Positions 25,360 to 34,204 of a stretch of 46,967 bases of DNA are shown here, one piece after another (the first letter of the stretch is position 1; the number at the start of each line of letters is the position of its first letter). The stretch covers positions 1 through 46,967 of the forward strand of contig JABJHA010000006.1 in the NCBI GenBank assembly GCA_018662005.1, in the 5' to 3' direction. A model generated the notes under the pieces. That model ran no database searches. It had not been told where the DNA came from and saw only the letters and a program-made list of their open reading frames with translations. A program made the position numbers and the translations under genes. This stretch comes from Rhodospirillaceae bacterium (lineage in GTDB: Bacteria; Pseudomonadota; Alphaproteobacteria; Rhodospirillales; JABHCV01).

Positions 25360-25758
25360 TTACCAATCGCAGGACAGATTGTTCTTCGATAGCCCAACTT
25401 CCAGGTATTCGGCGAGCAAAGGCATCCCTAGCAAGTATTCGGCCGTGGATATCGACTCGTACTCGTCGTGAGCGCGTCTCGCTTCAGCAACCGCGTCATC
25501 CCACTCCGCCATCGAGAAATCATCCCGCCCGACCCAAGCAAGGGCAACCAGGTCGATTTGCTCATCCTCGTTGAGGGCGTCCATAAATTGCGTAATTTCT
25601 TCATACGTGGCATCATCTGAATAATCCTCAAGGACTTCACGCATATCTTCATCAACGGGATTGGAGCCGTAATCCGGTTCCACCACATCCACTTTGGCAG
25701 CCAAAGCCTTGGCCTTGACGACGATTTCACAAATTTTATCAAGTGCAATCCGGAGCAT
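25360..25758 (-). CDS. DUF3775 family protein
   Basis: A 132-residue acidic protein. The second half, NEDEQIDLVALAWVGRDDFSMAEWDDAVAEARRAH...TAEYLLGMPLLAEYLEVGL, is the recognisable core of DUF3775, a family of unknown function common in alphaproteobacteria. GGGAC lies about 9 nt before the ATG. A small acidic gene lies 54 bp upstream on the same strand and may be cotranscribed. No catalytic motif can be seen. Confidence 0.8.
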   Translation of the reverse strand: MLRIALDKICEIVVKAKALAAKVDVVEPDYGSNPVDEDMREVLEDYSDDATYEEITQFMDALNEDEQIDLVALAWVGRDDFSMAEWDDAVAEARRAHDEYESISTAEYLLGMPLLAEYLEVGLSKNNLSCDW

Positions 25759-25812
25759 GACAGTCCCTCCATTCCAGGCACGTAACTTCAGGACCTGCGA
25801 GGAAGCGTCAAA

Positions 25813-26022
25813 TCAGTGAGACGCCTTTTCCTCGGCCGCAAATTCCTTATCCAGTCCGGCTTCAAGGTCTTTGAGGTCCTGGGGTACGGGCAGGTTTTCG
25901 GCGCGCATGGTGGCAATCAGTTGCCTGAGACGCATATGAATCTCGTGGGCGTCGCCTTGGTCACCCTGCACTTCCGTCATTAACCGCGACAGTTCGGCGT
26001 TATAGTCAATTTTATCTACGAT
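25813..26022 (-). CDS. Small hypothetical protein with no canonical start codon behind a perfect ribosome-binding site
   Basis: A frame of up to 69 residues ending at 25813. AGGAGG (26033-26028) is followed after 5 nt by ATC and after 8 nt by GTA, and an in-frame TAA lies six codons before that ATC, so no ATG, GTG or TTG is available near the ribosome-binding site. The first ATG is at 25980, lacks a ribosome-binding site, and would give 55 residues starting MTEVQGDQGDAHEIHMRLRQL. The encoded text is charged and helical, without transmembrane segments. Initiation at ATC or loss of the start codon are both possible. Confidence 0.5.
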   Translation of the reverse strand: MVDKIDYNAELSRLMTEVQGDQGDAHEIHMRLRQLIATMRAENLPVPQDLKDLEAGLDKEFAAEEKASH

Positions 26023-26185
26023 GACCGCCTCCTGTGTTTATTTGAGCCTTGCAGCATTATACGACATTTTCCCGGTAACCGCACCGCTTGCATGATCAAT
26101 AATTGGACAAAACCGACGTGTAAAAATGCCCGAATTGCGTTATACTGTTACTCGTCAACCCGCGCACGAAAGTGGGGACAAACAA

Positions 26186-26338
26186 GTGGACATCTTTAGG
26201 CATATTGGCCGTCTGTTGTGTCGGCTTGGGTTTCATGATTACCAAATCATCGAGACAAAATTCGGCTTCGGCAACGGTGTCAGCGTTGAAAAAGACAGAT
26301 GCCGTCGCTGCGGGGCGTTGTACACTCATCAGGTCTGA
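26186..26338 (+). CDS. Small hypothetical protein with a CxxC motif
   Basis: About 50 residues from GTG 26186 (GGGG eight nt upstream) or 70 from ATG 26126, which has no ribosome-binding site. The conserved-looking part is LLCRLGFHDYQIIETKFGFG followed by EKDRCRRCGALYTHQV. One Cys plus His and a CxxC make a possible zinc ribbon. It resembles short prophage or hypothetical proteins of the CRLGFHDY type. Function unknown. Confidence 0.45.
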   Translation: MDIFRHIGRLLCRLGFHDYQIIETKFGFGNGVSVEKDRCRRCGALYTHQV

Positions 26339-26705
26339 ATCCACCGCCCGGGTCAGGCATCAGACATTTTAAAATTTCTGAAATCGCCCCTTTTTTCCTC
26401 ATGAGTTATCTCCCTGTATTTTGAATTAAATTCAGGTCTAAGATGATTAGGATCAATGTCAAAAATCCTGATTCGCGCTAGACTTCCCGCTTGATTGGAG
26501 CCTCCCTGGAGACTCCCTGATAAATTGCTTGGCAAATGCCAATCGGTTGGCCCTGAAAGGTGGCATCTTCTTTGTGCCGCCTGCGCTGCTGTAGATTTAT
26601 CGAAAGTCGACAACCTCTGCAGCGCCGGACATAAATCAGGTTTTGGGGAGCGTTGCTGGTCGCGAGAAATTACGTCTCTTTAATCTCCAGGACCGCAGGT
26701 GCATC
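26339..26705. other. Gap before malic enzyme with a small tandem repeat
   Basis: No convincing gene. GGAGCCTCCCT (26497-26507) is followed at once by GGAGACTCCCT (26508-26518). The malic enzyme promoter should lie here, but I cannot single out a -35/-10 pair. Confidence 0.5.
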
Positions 26706-28400
26706 ATGCCAGATCAGGTTGAAGACTTTTCAAGTCCGTTTCACACTGAGGATCTGCCGAAAGGCTCAAGCATCCTCCACGATCCCGCCTTCAATAAAGG
26801 AACAGCCTTCACAATGGCCGAGCGCGACGCCTTGGGCTTGCACGGGCTTTTGCCGCCCCACGTTTCCACCCAGGACGAACAGGTGGAGCGGGTGATGGAT
26901 AATTTCAATCGCAAGGATTCAGGTCTTGGTAAGTACATCTTTATGATCGCCCTGATGGAGCGAAACCAGCAGCTCTTCTACCGTGTCGTAATGGATTATA
27001 TCGAGGACATGCTGCCGATTCTCTACACCCCCACCGTCGGCAAGGCATGCCTTGAATACGGCCACATTTTCCGCCGGCCCCGGGGCATGTACCTTAGCGC
27101 CGAAGATCAGGGCCGAATGGAGGAAATTCTCGGCAACTGGCATTTCAAAAACCCCCGGATTATCGTTGTCACCGACGGCGAGCGAATTCTTGGACTAGGC
27201 GATCTGGGCGCTAACGGCATGGGGATACCGATTGGCAAACTGACCCTGTATTCCGCCTGCGCCGGGGTGCCCCCAAGTTCAACCTTGCCGATAATGCTGG
27301 ATGTCGGAACCAACAATCAGGCCCTGATTGATGACGACCTATATCTTGGTTTGAAGATGCCGCGCCTGCGGGGCGACAGGTATGATGCAATTGTCGATGA
27401 ATTTGTCACGGCTGCTGAGAGACGTTTTCCACAAGCGGTCATTCAGTTTGAGGATTTCGGAAAGTCCAACGCCTTTCGCCTGTTGATGAAATACCGGGAC
27501 CGTGTCTGCACCTTTAATGACGATATTCAGGGTACTGCGGCGGTGACCTTGTCAGGCATCTGGTCGGCCATGTCCCTGAAGGGTGAAGATTTGTCGGAGC
27601 AAAAATTTCTGTTCTACGGCGCTGGCAGCGCCGGTGTCGGTATCGCCAACTTGATCGTTTCCGCCCTGGTTCAGGAGGGTATGGAGGAAGATGAGGCGCG
27701 CGGCCGAATTTGCCTGCTCGATTCGAAAGGGTTGCTGGTTAAAAACCGAATTGAGGAACTGGACGATTTCAAACGCCCGTACGCCCATGATCTGGAATTC
27801 GTCGCTGACCTTCAAACCGCCGTGGAGCGGATCAAACCGACGGTGCTTATCGGTGTTTCCGGTCAGGGGGGCAGCTTCACTTCTGACATTCTGCAGACCA
27901 TGGCCGATGTCAATTCAGGCGATGCGCATCGTCCGCTTATCATGGCGCTGTCAAATCCCACCACCAAAGCCGAGTGCACAGCCGAGGAAGCCTACAAACA
28001 CACTCAGGGCCGCGCGATTTTTGCCAGCGGCAGCCCGTTTCCCGACGTCACCATGCACGGTCGGACGTATTGTCCGGGCCAGGGCAACAATGCATACATA
28101 TTCCCCGGCGTCGGACTGGGGATCATGGCTTCTGGCGCGCGACGCGTAACCGACGAAATGTTCTTCGCCGCCGCAAAGGCTCTGAGCGAAAAAGTGACGG
28201 ACGAGGATTTGGCTCTGGACAGGATCTACCCGGCGCTGGGTCGCATTCGCGAGGTCTCGGTTGCGATAGCTGTGGCGGTGGCGGATGTCGCCTACAGCCA
28301 CGACATCACCAGCCAGCAGCACCCGACCGACATGCTGGGGCACATCAGGTCGCACATGTTCAGTACGGAGTACCCAAAATACGTGGCCTCCGCTATATGA
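26706..28400 (+). CDS. maeA: NAD-dependent malic enzyme
   Basis: A 564-residue oxidative decarboxylase turning malate into pyruvate, CO2 and NADH, similar in length to E. coli MaeA (565). Seen: ILYTPTVGKACLEYG (catalytic Tyr region), VVTDGERILGLGDLGANGMGIPIGKL, the metal-binding QFEDFG and CTFNDDIQGTA, the NAD fold FYGAGSAGVGIANLIV, and the C-terminal YPKY. ATG 26706 (MPDQVEDF) is favoured over an upstream frame opening because of length and the AGG before it. It lies 142 bp upstream of the NQR-like operon; its NADH could feed that complex, a speculative link. Confidence 0.95.
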   Translation: MPDQVEDFSSPFHTEDLPKGSSILHDPAFNKGTAFTMAERDALGLHGLLPPHVSTQDEQVERVMDNFNRKDSGLGKYIFMIALMERNQQLFYRVVMDYIEDMLPILYTPTVGKACLEYGHIFRRPRGMYLSAEDQGRMEEILGNWHFKNPRIIVVTDGERILGLGDLGANGMGIPIGKLTLYSACAGVPPSSTLPIMLDVGTNNQALIDDDLYLGLKMPRLRGDRYDAIVDEFVTAAERRFPQAVIQFEDFGKSNAFRLLMKYRDRVCTFNDDIQGTAAVTLSGIWSAMSLKGEDLSEQKFLFYGAGSAGVGIANLIVSALVQEGMEEDEARGRICLLDSKGLLVKNRIEELDDFKRPYAHDLEFVADLQTAVERIKPTVLIGVSGQGGSFTSDILQTMADVNSGDAHRPLIMALSNPTTKAECTAEEAYKHTQGRAIFASGSPFPDVTMHGRTYCPGQGNNAYIFPGVGLGIMASGARRVTDEMFFAAAKALSEKVTDEDLALDRIYPALGRIREVSVAIAVAVADVAYSHDITSQQHPTDMLGHIRSHMFSTEYPKYVASAI

Positions 28401-28542
28401 AATAGAATCCGGACATTCCGTTCCGGTTTCTATCTGCGGAGAAATAGGGTCTCTTCATGGTCGATGTGGTGAATAGACCGGACTCTGTTTATGCCATAAT
28501 ATTCTAACTGGTTCTTTCCAAGTGAGCTGATCGGCGAATCTT

Positions 28543-29322
28543 ATGTTTGTTATGATGGACGAAGACAAATTCAAGGTAGCCGGTCTTTCCTTGCCATTGG
28601 TGGCGCGACTTTTTGCCGATGGAGCCGAGGCAGGAGTCGACCGGTTGCTGCTACTGGCCATGACGCTGCTCATTGCTTACGCCTTAGGCGCCAAATTTGC
28701 GCGTGAAGCGGAACGCCCCATCGGACCCGGTATTCTTCCTTTCGTGCTGATGTTTGTGGTTTTTCTTCCAACCCCGGTTTCTCTCGTTAGCGCCGGGGTG
28801 GCGATTGGTTTCGGTAGTATCTTCGGACGGGAAGTTTTTGGTGGAAGACCCATTCTGCCACCGGCTCTGATCGCTTTGGCCTTTGCACTATTTTCTTATC
28901 CGGATGGTGGTTTCCAGCTTCGCCATTTGTTGGATCAGGCTGAGGACCCGGTTTTTGCTGTCGCCAGCCTGGCCGGTGGAGCCATTTATCTATGGAAGGG
29001 TTTTCTGGCATGGCGGGTGGCTGTTGGTGCGCTGCTAGGTTCAGTGCTGGGCAGCCAACTGATGATGGGATTCGTCAGTTGGGAGCAACCCCTACTGGGT
29101 TCCTATGTTGCGGGTGTCTTGTTTTTGGCCGCCAGCACCGAAAGTGCGCCGCGCTCTGAAAGTGCTCGCTGGCTGCACGGTTTTTTGGTTGGAATGCTGG
29201 TAATGGTTATTCGATCGGTTGATCCCGATCAACCGGATGGAATCGTGTTCGCCGCCTTGCTGGGCTGCTTGTTCGCCCCCTTGCTGGACAGGGCCGTGAT
29301 GTGGAGACCGCAACGTGGGTAA
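28543..29322 (+). CDS. nqrB: Truncated NqrB/RnfD-family membrane subunit lacking the flavinylation motif
   Basis: A 259-residue polytopic protein. SAGVAIGFGSIFGREVFGGRPILPPALIALAFALFSYP matches the NqrB/RnfD core (typical form [28 protein letters not shown]), and RWLHGFLVGMLVMVIRSVDPDQPDGIVFAALLGCLFAPLLD is the NqrB C-terminus. NqrB is usually about 400-415 residues. Here the N-terminal part is short, and the stretch after FAYP that normally holds SGAT, with the Thr that carries FMN, is replaced by PDGGFQLRHLLDQAEDPV; no SGAT occurs anywhere. It opens the operon where nqrA is expected. It overlaps nqrC by 8 bp. The reading frame is intact, so it looks like a shortened functional form rather than a pseudogene. 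Confidence 0.82.
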   Translation: MFVMMDEDKFKVAGLSLPLVARLFADGAEAGVDRLLLLAMTLLIAYALGAKFAREAERPIGPGILPFVLMFVVFLPTPVSLVSAGVAIGFGSIFGREVFGGRPILPPALIALAFALFSYPDGGFQLRHLLDQAEDPVFAVASLAGGAIYLWKGFLAWRVAVGALLGSVLGSQLMMGFVSWEQPLLGSYVAGVLFLAASTESAPRSESARWLHGFLVGMLVMVIRSVDPDQPDGIVFAALLGCLFAPLLDRAVMWRPQRG

Positions 29323-30049
29323 TCCAATTTCCTTGTGGCGATCGTTTCTGGCGCTTCCCAATGATCATCCGGGAAAAATTATCGGTATGGCGTTCATTGT
29401 CGCCGCCATAGCCTCCTTTTTCGTATCTCTTACAGCCGTCACCCTGCAACCCCTTCGCGACGCCAACCGCGAAAGGGCCAGTAAAGCCGGCATGCTGGCC
29501 ATAGTCGAGCAACTGGGGGTCAAATCGCCAGAGGCTCGTTTTGTTGAACTTTCAAGCGGCAAATACGTGAAAAAAGCCTCCAGCATCTGGAGACAAGTCC
29601 CCCCCAGCCGCGACCCGGCGCGCATAGGCCAAATGGAAGACGTCGCCACCGTTTACGAAGTTCGCGATGGCGAGAGGCTAACCCTGGTGATTTTGCCGGT
29701 CCGGGGAAAGGGCTACAAGTCGACTTTGAAGGGGTTCCTGGCCCTTGAAGGCGACCTTAACACCGTTGCCGCAGTGAAATTCCACGACCATGATGAAACT
29801 CCCGGCTTTGGAGCCAATATTGAAAAGGACTCCTGGACTGGCCGGTGGCCGGGTCGGGAAATAGCGGACGCAAGTGGTAAAATCCTTATCGAGGTCGTGA
29901 AGGGGCGCGCCAAGGGAATTCATGAAGTCGATGGAATTTCGGGGGCAACACGAACCGGTAGCGGGATCAGCAGGCTCATGCGTTTCTGGCTTGGGCCTGA
30001 TGCCTACGGCCCCTATCTTGCGCGATTGGGTTCGGGGGAATCGAAATGA
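29315..30049 (+). CDS. nqrC: Na+-NQR subunit C (covalent FMN protein)
   Basis: 244 residues. An N-terminal membrane anchor (about 22-45) leads to a periplasmic FMN-binding domain ending in [10 protein letters not shown], where T212 of SGAT is the expected phosphoester FMN site. [20 protein letters not shown] is also characteristic of NqrC. Length is close to known NqrC (about 255). GTG start 29315 overlaps the nqrB stop by 8 nt, and the stop overlaps nqrD by 4 nt. The ApbE encoded three genes later is the enzyme class that attaches FMN to this site. Confidence 0.93.
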   Translation: MGNPISLWRSFLALPNDHPGKIIGMAFIVAAIASFFVSLTAVTLQPLRDANRERASKAGMLAIVEQLGVKSPEARFVELSSGKYVKKASSIWRQVPPSRDPARIGQMEDVATVYEVRDGERLTLVILPVRGKGYKSTLKGFLALEGDLNTVAAVKFHDHDETPGFGANIEKDSWTGRWPGREIADASGKILIEVVKGRAKGIHEVDGISGATRTGSGISRLMRFWLGPDAYGPYLARLGSGESK

Positions 30050-30696
30050 GCAAATTACCCCTCCCCCTGACAGAACCAATCATGGCCAGCAATCCGGTAA
30101 CGCTGCAGGTATTGGGCATCTGTTCCGCCCTCGCCGTGACCACGTCGGTGTCAACTTCCCTGGTTATGAGCGCCGCGTTAATCTTCGTATTGACCCTTTC
30201 CAATGTTTCCATCAGCCTGATCCGCAACCACATTCCGCGGCCGGTTCGCCTGATCATCCAGATCACCATCATTGCCTCGCTGGTTATTGTCGTCGATCAA
30301 CTGTTGCAAGCCTATTGGTACGACATGAGCAAACGCCTTAGCGTTTTTGTCGGCCTGATCGTCACCAACTGTATCGTGCTCGGCCGGGCGGAGGCCTTCG
30401 CCATGAAGAATACCCCGCTTCGCAGCTTTCAGGACGGTCTTGGCAACGGACTTGGTTATTCCCTTATTCTGGTTATCGTCGGCACCATCCGTGAACTGCT
30501 GGGCGCCGGGACACTGTTTGGCGCCCCTATCCTGATTACCGTTTCGGATGGCGGCTGGTTCACACCGGTCGGCCTGATGTCATTGCCGCCCAGCGCCTTT
30601 TTCCTGCTGGGTTTGGTTGTCTGGTGGGCTCGCAACAGACACCCCGAGCAGAATGAGGATGCCCAGGTCCCTGCTGAAGATGGAGGGCAACAATGA
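30046..30696 (+). CDS. nqrD: Na+-NQR subunit D
   Basis: A 216-residue integral membrane protein with six predicted helices. The pair C26 ([13 protein letters not shown]) and C109 ([15 protein letters not shown]) matches the conserved half-sites that, with NqrE, hold the intramembrane [2Fe-2S] cluster. The family text [27 protein letters not shown] is present. ATGA overlap with nqrC and nqrE on either side. The C-terminal tail is hydrophilic ([20 protein letters not shown]) and longer than usual. Cofactor residues are intact. Confidence 0.95.
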   Translation: MSKLPLPLTEPIMASNPVTLQVLGICSALAVTTSVSTSLVMSAALIFVLTLSNVSISLIRNHIPRPVRLIIQITIIASLVIVVDQLLQAYWYDMSKRLSVFVGLIVTNCIVLGRAEAFAMKNTPLRSFQDGLGNGLGYSLILVIVGTIRELLGAGTLFGAPILITVSDGGWFTPVGLMSLPPSAFFLLGLVVWWARNRHPEQNEDAQVPAEDGGQQ

Positions 30697-31295
30697 TCGA
30701 CCTGCTGTTGCGATCCATTTTTACAGAAAATCTGGCGCTGTCCTATTTCCTCGGGATGTGCACGTTTCTGGCCGTTTCACGCCGTTTCGACGTTGCTTTC
30801 GGATTGGGACTGGCCATGATTGCCGTCGAAACCATAACCGTTCCGATCAACAACCTGCTCTACACATGGCTGTTGAAAGATGGTGCGCTGGCCTGGGCCG
30901 GAAGGGACGATCTGGATTTGAGCTTCCTGGTTCTGATCGCTGCCATCGGTGTGATCGCGGCAATCGTCCAGATCCTGGAAATGGTGCTGGATCGATATTT
31001 CCCCAGACTTTACAACGGGCTCGGCATTTTCCTGCCATTGATTACCGTCAACTGCGCCATCCTGGGAGCCAGTTTATTCATGATCGAACGGCGCATGGAC
31101 TTCACCGACAGCGTAGTTTACGGCTTTGGGTCGGGCCTTGGCTGGGCGTTGGCCATCTGGGCGCTTGCTACTCTGCGCGAAAAGATCGACGAAACGCATG
31201 TCCCCAAAGGACTGCGCGGCTTGGGCATGGCCTTTATTTTGACCGGCCTTATGTCCATGGGATTCGCAGTTTTCACAGGTTTGGAATTCGGGTGA
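30693..31295 (+). CDS. nqrE: Na+-NQR subunit E
   Basis: A 200-residue integral membrane protein, the partner of NqrD, with six helices. C23 ([13 protein letters not shown]) and C121 ([14 protein letters not shown]) match the conserved Cys of the intramembrane iron-sulfur cluster. [22 protein letters not shown] is the typical second-half text. GGAGGG precedes the ATG, which overlaps the nqrD stop by 4 nt. NqrF follows after 7 bp. Length matches V. cholerae NqrE (198). Confidence 0.95.
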   Translation: MIDLLLRSIFTENLALSYFLGMCTFLAVSRRFDVAFGLGLAMIAVETITVPINNLLYTWLLKDGALAWAGRDDLDLSFLVLIAAIGVIAAIVQILEMVLDRYFPRLYNGLGIFLPLITVNCAILGASLFMIERRMDFTDSVVYGFGSGLGWALAIWALATLREKIDETHVPKGLRGLGMAFILTGLMSMGFAVFTGLEFG

Positions 31296-31302
31296 GTAAA
31301 CG

Positions 31303-32520
31303 ATGACTGAAACCATCTTGGGCTCATTGGTATTTACCGGATTGGTGATGGCATTGACCTTTATCGTGCTGGGGGCGCGACGCCTACTGGTGCTCAAGGG
31401 AACCACCCAACTGACCATCAACGGCGATCAAAAAATAGACGCCTCCCTTGGTGAAAAATTGCTCGATGCCCTTACCCGGGGCGGCATCCATCTACCGACA
31501 AGTTGCGGTGGTGCTGGAACCTGCGGGCTTTGCCGGATACAGGTATCGGGTGGTGACGATGTTTCGGTGGTCGAACGCGCAGCCTTGTCAAAAATTGATG
31601 CAGAAACAGGTTACCGTCTTGCCTGCCAGGTCGTTGTTCGCAATGCGCTGACAATCAAGCTGCCTACCGAATTGCTAACGGCGGAAACCTGGACGTGCAG
31701 TGTTCACAAAATCCGTACCGTTTCGCCATTGATCAAGGAGATCATCCTGGATTTGCCGGAGGGTCAGGTTAAAAGCATTCGCGCCGGATCATATGTTCAG
31801 ATTGTCGCCCCGCAGTTCGAGTTGTCTTTTGCAGATATTGAGGTCGCGCCGGAACATGCAGAAACCTGGGAACGCATGGGCCTTCGTGCGCTGACGGTAA
31901 ACAATAAGGCCCCAGTCGCACGGGCTTACTCTTTGGCCAATTCATCCAGTGAAACAAGCCACCTGACACTGAATATTCGACTTGCCCTGCCGCCGGCAAA
32001 TCAACCGGATGTTCCTCCGGGAATCGTTTCTTCCTATTTGTTCGGATTGCGCGCCGGTGACCAGGTCGAGGTTTCGGGACCCTTCGGCAACTTTTTTGCC
32101 AGCGATACCACCCGCGAGATGGTGATGATCGGTGGCGGGGTAGGTATGGCCCCCTTGCGGGCCATCGTCGTCGATCAGTTGGAACGCCAGGGCGACGACA
32201 GGACGATCAGTTTCTGGTACGGGGCGCGCGGGTTGATCGATCTTTATTATGATGAAGAGATGGAAAATCTGGCACAAAAGTTTGAAAACTTCTCGTGGAA
32301 TATCGCCCTTTCGGACCCGGCACCTGAAGATGAGTGGAGTGGTGACACCGGATTTATTCACGATGTCGTCTATCGTCGACACCTGGAAAATCATCCGGAT
32401 CCAACGGCGTGTGAATACTATCTTTGCGGCCCACCCCTGATGATTGAAGCCGTGCGTTCCCTGTTGAATACACTCGGTGTCGCGGAAAGTTCTGTCTTCT
32501 ACGACGATTTTGGAGGTTGA
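31303..32520 (+). CDS. nqrF: Na+-NQR subunit F, NADH dehydrogenase with [2Fe-2S] and FAD
   Basis: 405 residues. One N-terminal helix (about 5-27), then a plant-type ferredoxin domain with cluster ligands C68, C74, C77 and C108 (SCGGAGTCGLC...RLACQV). The FAD domain has RAYS at 207-210, and the NADH domain has GGGVGMAPLR (277-286) and YLCGPPLM near the end. This is the NADH entry point of NQR, and all key residues are intact. It is followed without a gap by apbE (stop then ATG, with GGAGG overlapping the end of nqrF). Confidence 0.96.
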   Translation: MTETILGSLVFTGLVMALTFIVLGARRLLVLKGTTQLTINGDQKIDASLGEKLLDALTRGGIHLPTSCGGAGTCGLCRIQVSGGDDVSVVERAALSKIDAETGYRLACQVVVRNALTIKLPTELLTAETWTCSVHKIRTVSPLIKEIILDLPEGQVKSIRAGSYVQIVAPQFELSFADIEVAPEHAETWERMGLRALTVNNKAPVARAYSLANSSSETSHLTLNIRLALPPANQPDVPPGIVSSYLFGLRAGDQVEVSGPFGNFFASDTTREMVMIGGGVGMAPLRAIVVDQLERQGDDRTISFWYGARGLIDLYYDEEMENLAQKFENFSWNIALSDPAPEDEWSGDTGFIHDVVYRRHLENHPDPTACEYYLCGPPLMIEAVRSLLNTLGVAESSVFYDDFGG

Positions 32521-33483
32521 ATGAACATCAAACGACGAGATTTTCTTCAACTTGGCTGCGCTACGGCACTGACCGGTCTGGCGTTCGGCCCGGTTTGGGC
32601 ACGCTCGCCGGACGTCAAGGTTTTAACAGGTCCTGCCTTCGGTTCATCCTGGCGATTGGTCCTGCCGGATACGATGGAAAACCCGCGTTCGTTGATTGAC
32701 GGAATTGTTCGCGACATTGATGGCCACATGTCACCTTTCCGCGCTGATTCGGATTTGGGAAAATTTAATGCCGGGCGAACCAACCTCGTCGATGACGAAA
32801 CGCGCTTTGTCGCTCAGGCGGCCCTCGACCTGGCAAAAATTAGTGGCGGCGCCTTCGATCCAACCAGTGCGCCCATCGGGCGGAAATACGGGTTCGGCCC
32901 TGCGGCCATTGCCGCCACGGCACCCGCAGGGATGTATTCCGACGTTCGTGTTGTTGGCGGACGATTGGAAAAATCCATAACTGAATTAACACTGGATCTA
33001 AATGGCATCGCCAAGGGTTATGCTTTGGATAAAATCGCAGCGGCACTTGATGGCCTTGATTTTCTTCTTGAACTGGGCGGTGAAGTTGTCGCTCGTGGCC
33101 GTCACCCAACTGGGCGGCCTTGGCGCATAGGCATTGAACGCCCGGGAACAAATAAAATCCAGCGCTTGATAAATGCCGGTAACGCGGCCCTTGCCACGTC
33201 GGGGGATGCCGCACAAAGTTATGTAGTTGGAGGACGACGTTACGCCCATGTCATTGACCCCCGCACCGCTGGCCCACTGGTCAATGATGTCTCTTCGGTC
33301 AGCGTGATGGCGCCGTCCGGTATGCTGGCTGACGGATTGGCAACGGCGGCTATGGTTCTGGGGCCAAACGAGTCCGCTAACCTGTTTAACGCCTATGATG
33401 CGCGGGCGTTGTTTTTGCTAAAAAATGGAAATAACTTCGTGGAAGTAACCTTGGGCGATTTTCCGTTGGAGGGTTCCCGATGA
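32521..33483 (+). CDS. apbE: FAD:protein FMN transferase ApbE
   Basis: 320 residues with a Tat-like signal peptide (MNIKRRDFLQLGCATALTGLAFGPVWA). The ApbE core has LDLNGIAKGYALDKIAA, LLELGGEVVARG, TSGDAAQSYV and HVIDPRTAGP, plus the magnesium-binding C-terminal region. It transfers FMN from FAD to Thr in NqrC (and normally NqrB) on the periplasmic side. It starts directly at the nqrF stop and its own stop overlaps the nqrM start. In this operon only NqrC offers a visible SGAT target. Confidence 0.95.
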   Translation: MNIKRRDFLQLGCATALTGLAFGPVWARSPDVKVLTGPAFGSSWRLVLPDTMENPRSLIDGIVRDIDGHMSPFRADSDLGKFNAGRTNLVDDETRFVAQAALDLAKISGGAFDPTSAPIGRKYGFGPAAIAATAPAGMYSDVRVVGGRLEKSITELTLDLNGIAKGYALDKIAAALDGLDFLLELGGEVVARGRHPTGRPWRIGIERPGTNKIQRLINAGNAALATSGDAAQSYVVGGRRYAHVIDPRTAGPLVNDVSSVSVMAPSGMLADGLATAAMVLGPNESANLFNAYDARALFLLKNGNNFVEVTLGDFPLEGSR

Positions 33484-33635
33484 TTGAGTTTTTGATTGGC
33501 TTTGGGGTTTTTGGGTTGGCAGGCCTGGCGCTTTATCTTGGTGCCTTATTCGGGCGCCCGCCGCTAAAGGGGTCATGTGGCGGCAATGCTGTCATCAAGG
33601 TCTGCCCGCTTTGCAAACCTGGAGACACACCATGA
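33480..33635 (+). CDS. nqrM: NqrM, Na+-NQR maturation factor (DUF539)
   Basis: A 51-residue protein: one N-terminal helix (IEFLIGFGVFGLAGLALYLG) then RPPLKGSCGGNAVIKVCPLCKPG with C33, C42 and C45. NqrM is needed for inserting the iron-sulfur centre of the NqrD/E pair, and its Cys motif is used for iron binding. The fourth Cys seen in longer relatives is missing here. ATG overlaps the apbE stop (ATGA) and its own TGA overlaps the next ATG, so this is a tightly coupled operon member. It is easily missed because of its size. Confidence 0.88.
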   Translation: MIEFLIGFGVFGLAGLALYLGALFGRPPLKGSCGGNAVIKVCPLCKPGDTP

Positions 33636-34021
33636 CCCGCACCATTGCAGACATCATGGCCACCGAACTCGTGACCTTTCACCCCAACCAAGATATCCAC
33701 CAGGCAATCCACACCCTGCTGGAGAAGCGAATTTCAGGGGCGCCGGTCGTTGATGATTCCGGCAAGTTGGTGGGGGTTCTATCACGCAAGGATTGTCTAA
33801 GGATCGCCTTCAGTACCTGCTATCACGACGGATGGGGCGGGCTGGTGCAGGATTATATGGTGAACGATGTCAAAACTTTGGATGCCAGTTTAGATATAAC
33901 CTCCGCCGTGCAATTATTTTTGGATGCCCCCTTCCGCCGGTTCCCAGTCATGCGCCATGGTCAATTGGTCGGGCTGGTCTGTCGGCACGACATCCTCAAT
34001 GCTTTGAGTAAGAACCTATAG
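33632..34021 (+). CDS. CBS-pair domain protein
   Basis: 129 residues made of two CBS domains only: TIADIMATELVTFHPNQDIHQAIHTLLEKRISGAPVVDDSGKLVGVLSRKDCLRI and VQDYMVNDVKTLDASLDITSAVQLFLDAPFRRFPVMRHGQLVGLVCRHDILNAL. Such pairs bind adenine nucleotides and act as energy sensors. ATG 33632 overlaps the nqrM stop by 4 nt (ATGA). The open frame extends upstream over nqrM, but that is not the start. As last gene of the NQR-like operon it may sense AMP/ATP or NADH and tune the complex, which is inference. Confidence 0.88.
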   Translation: MTRTIADIMATELVTFHPNQDIHQAIHTLLEKRISGAPVVDDSGKLVGVLSRKDCLRIAFSTCYHDGWGGLVQDYMVNDVKTLDASLDITSAVQLFLDAPFRRFPVMRHGQLVGLVCRHDILNALSKNL

Positions 34022-34131
34022 AGTCAGCGTTGAAACAATATCGGGCGAATGAAAATACAAGCAAAAAAAAGTATTTTTGCCGTTTCCGGTCCAAATAACG
34101 TTGCTTTTAAGCTGTTAATGAAAAAAGAAAA

Positions 34132-34145
34132 TGGCGGAGGGAGAG
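34132..34145. repeat. attL: copy of the tRNA-Ser 3' end at the far end of the element
   Basis: TGGCGGAGGGAGAG is identical to 40459-40472, the last 14 bases of tRNA-Ser in reverse complement, including CCA. It is the direct repeat left by tRNA-targeted integration and marks the far boundary of the element. Confidence 0.85.
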
Positions 34146-34204
34146 TCTGCCGCATCATTGTGTAATGTATTGGTTTAATTGCATTAATCCGCTGGCTACT
34201 TCTC

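Noticed and set aside
28405-28430. Terminator after malic enzyme
   Set aside because: GAATCCGG and CCGGTTTC can pair with one mismatch, but no T-run follows; too weak to call.
28543-29322. nqrB as a broken pseudogene
   Set aside because: The frame is intact, conserved ends of the family are present, and it overlaps nqrC by 8 bp; shortening looks structural, not a frameshift.
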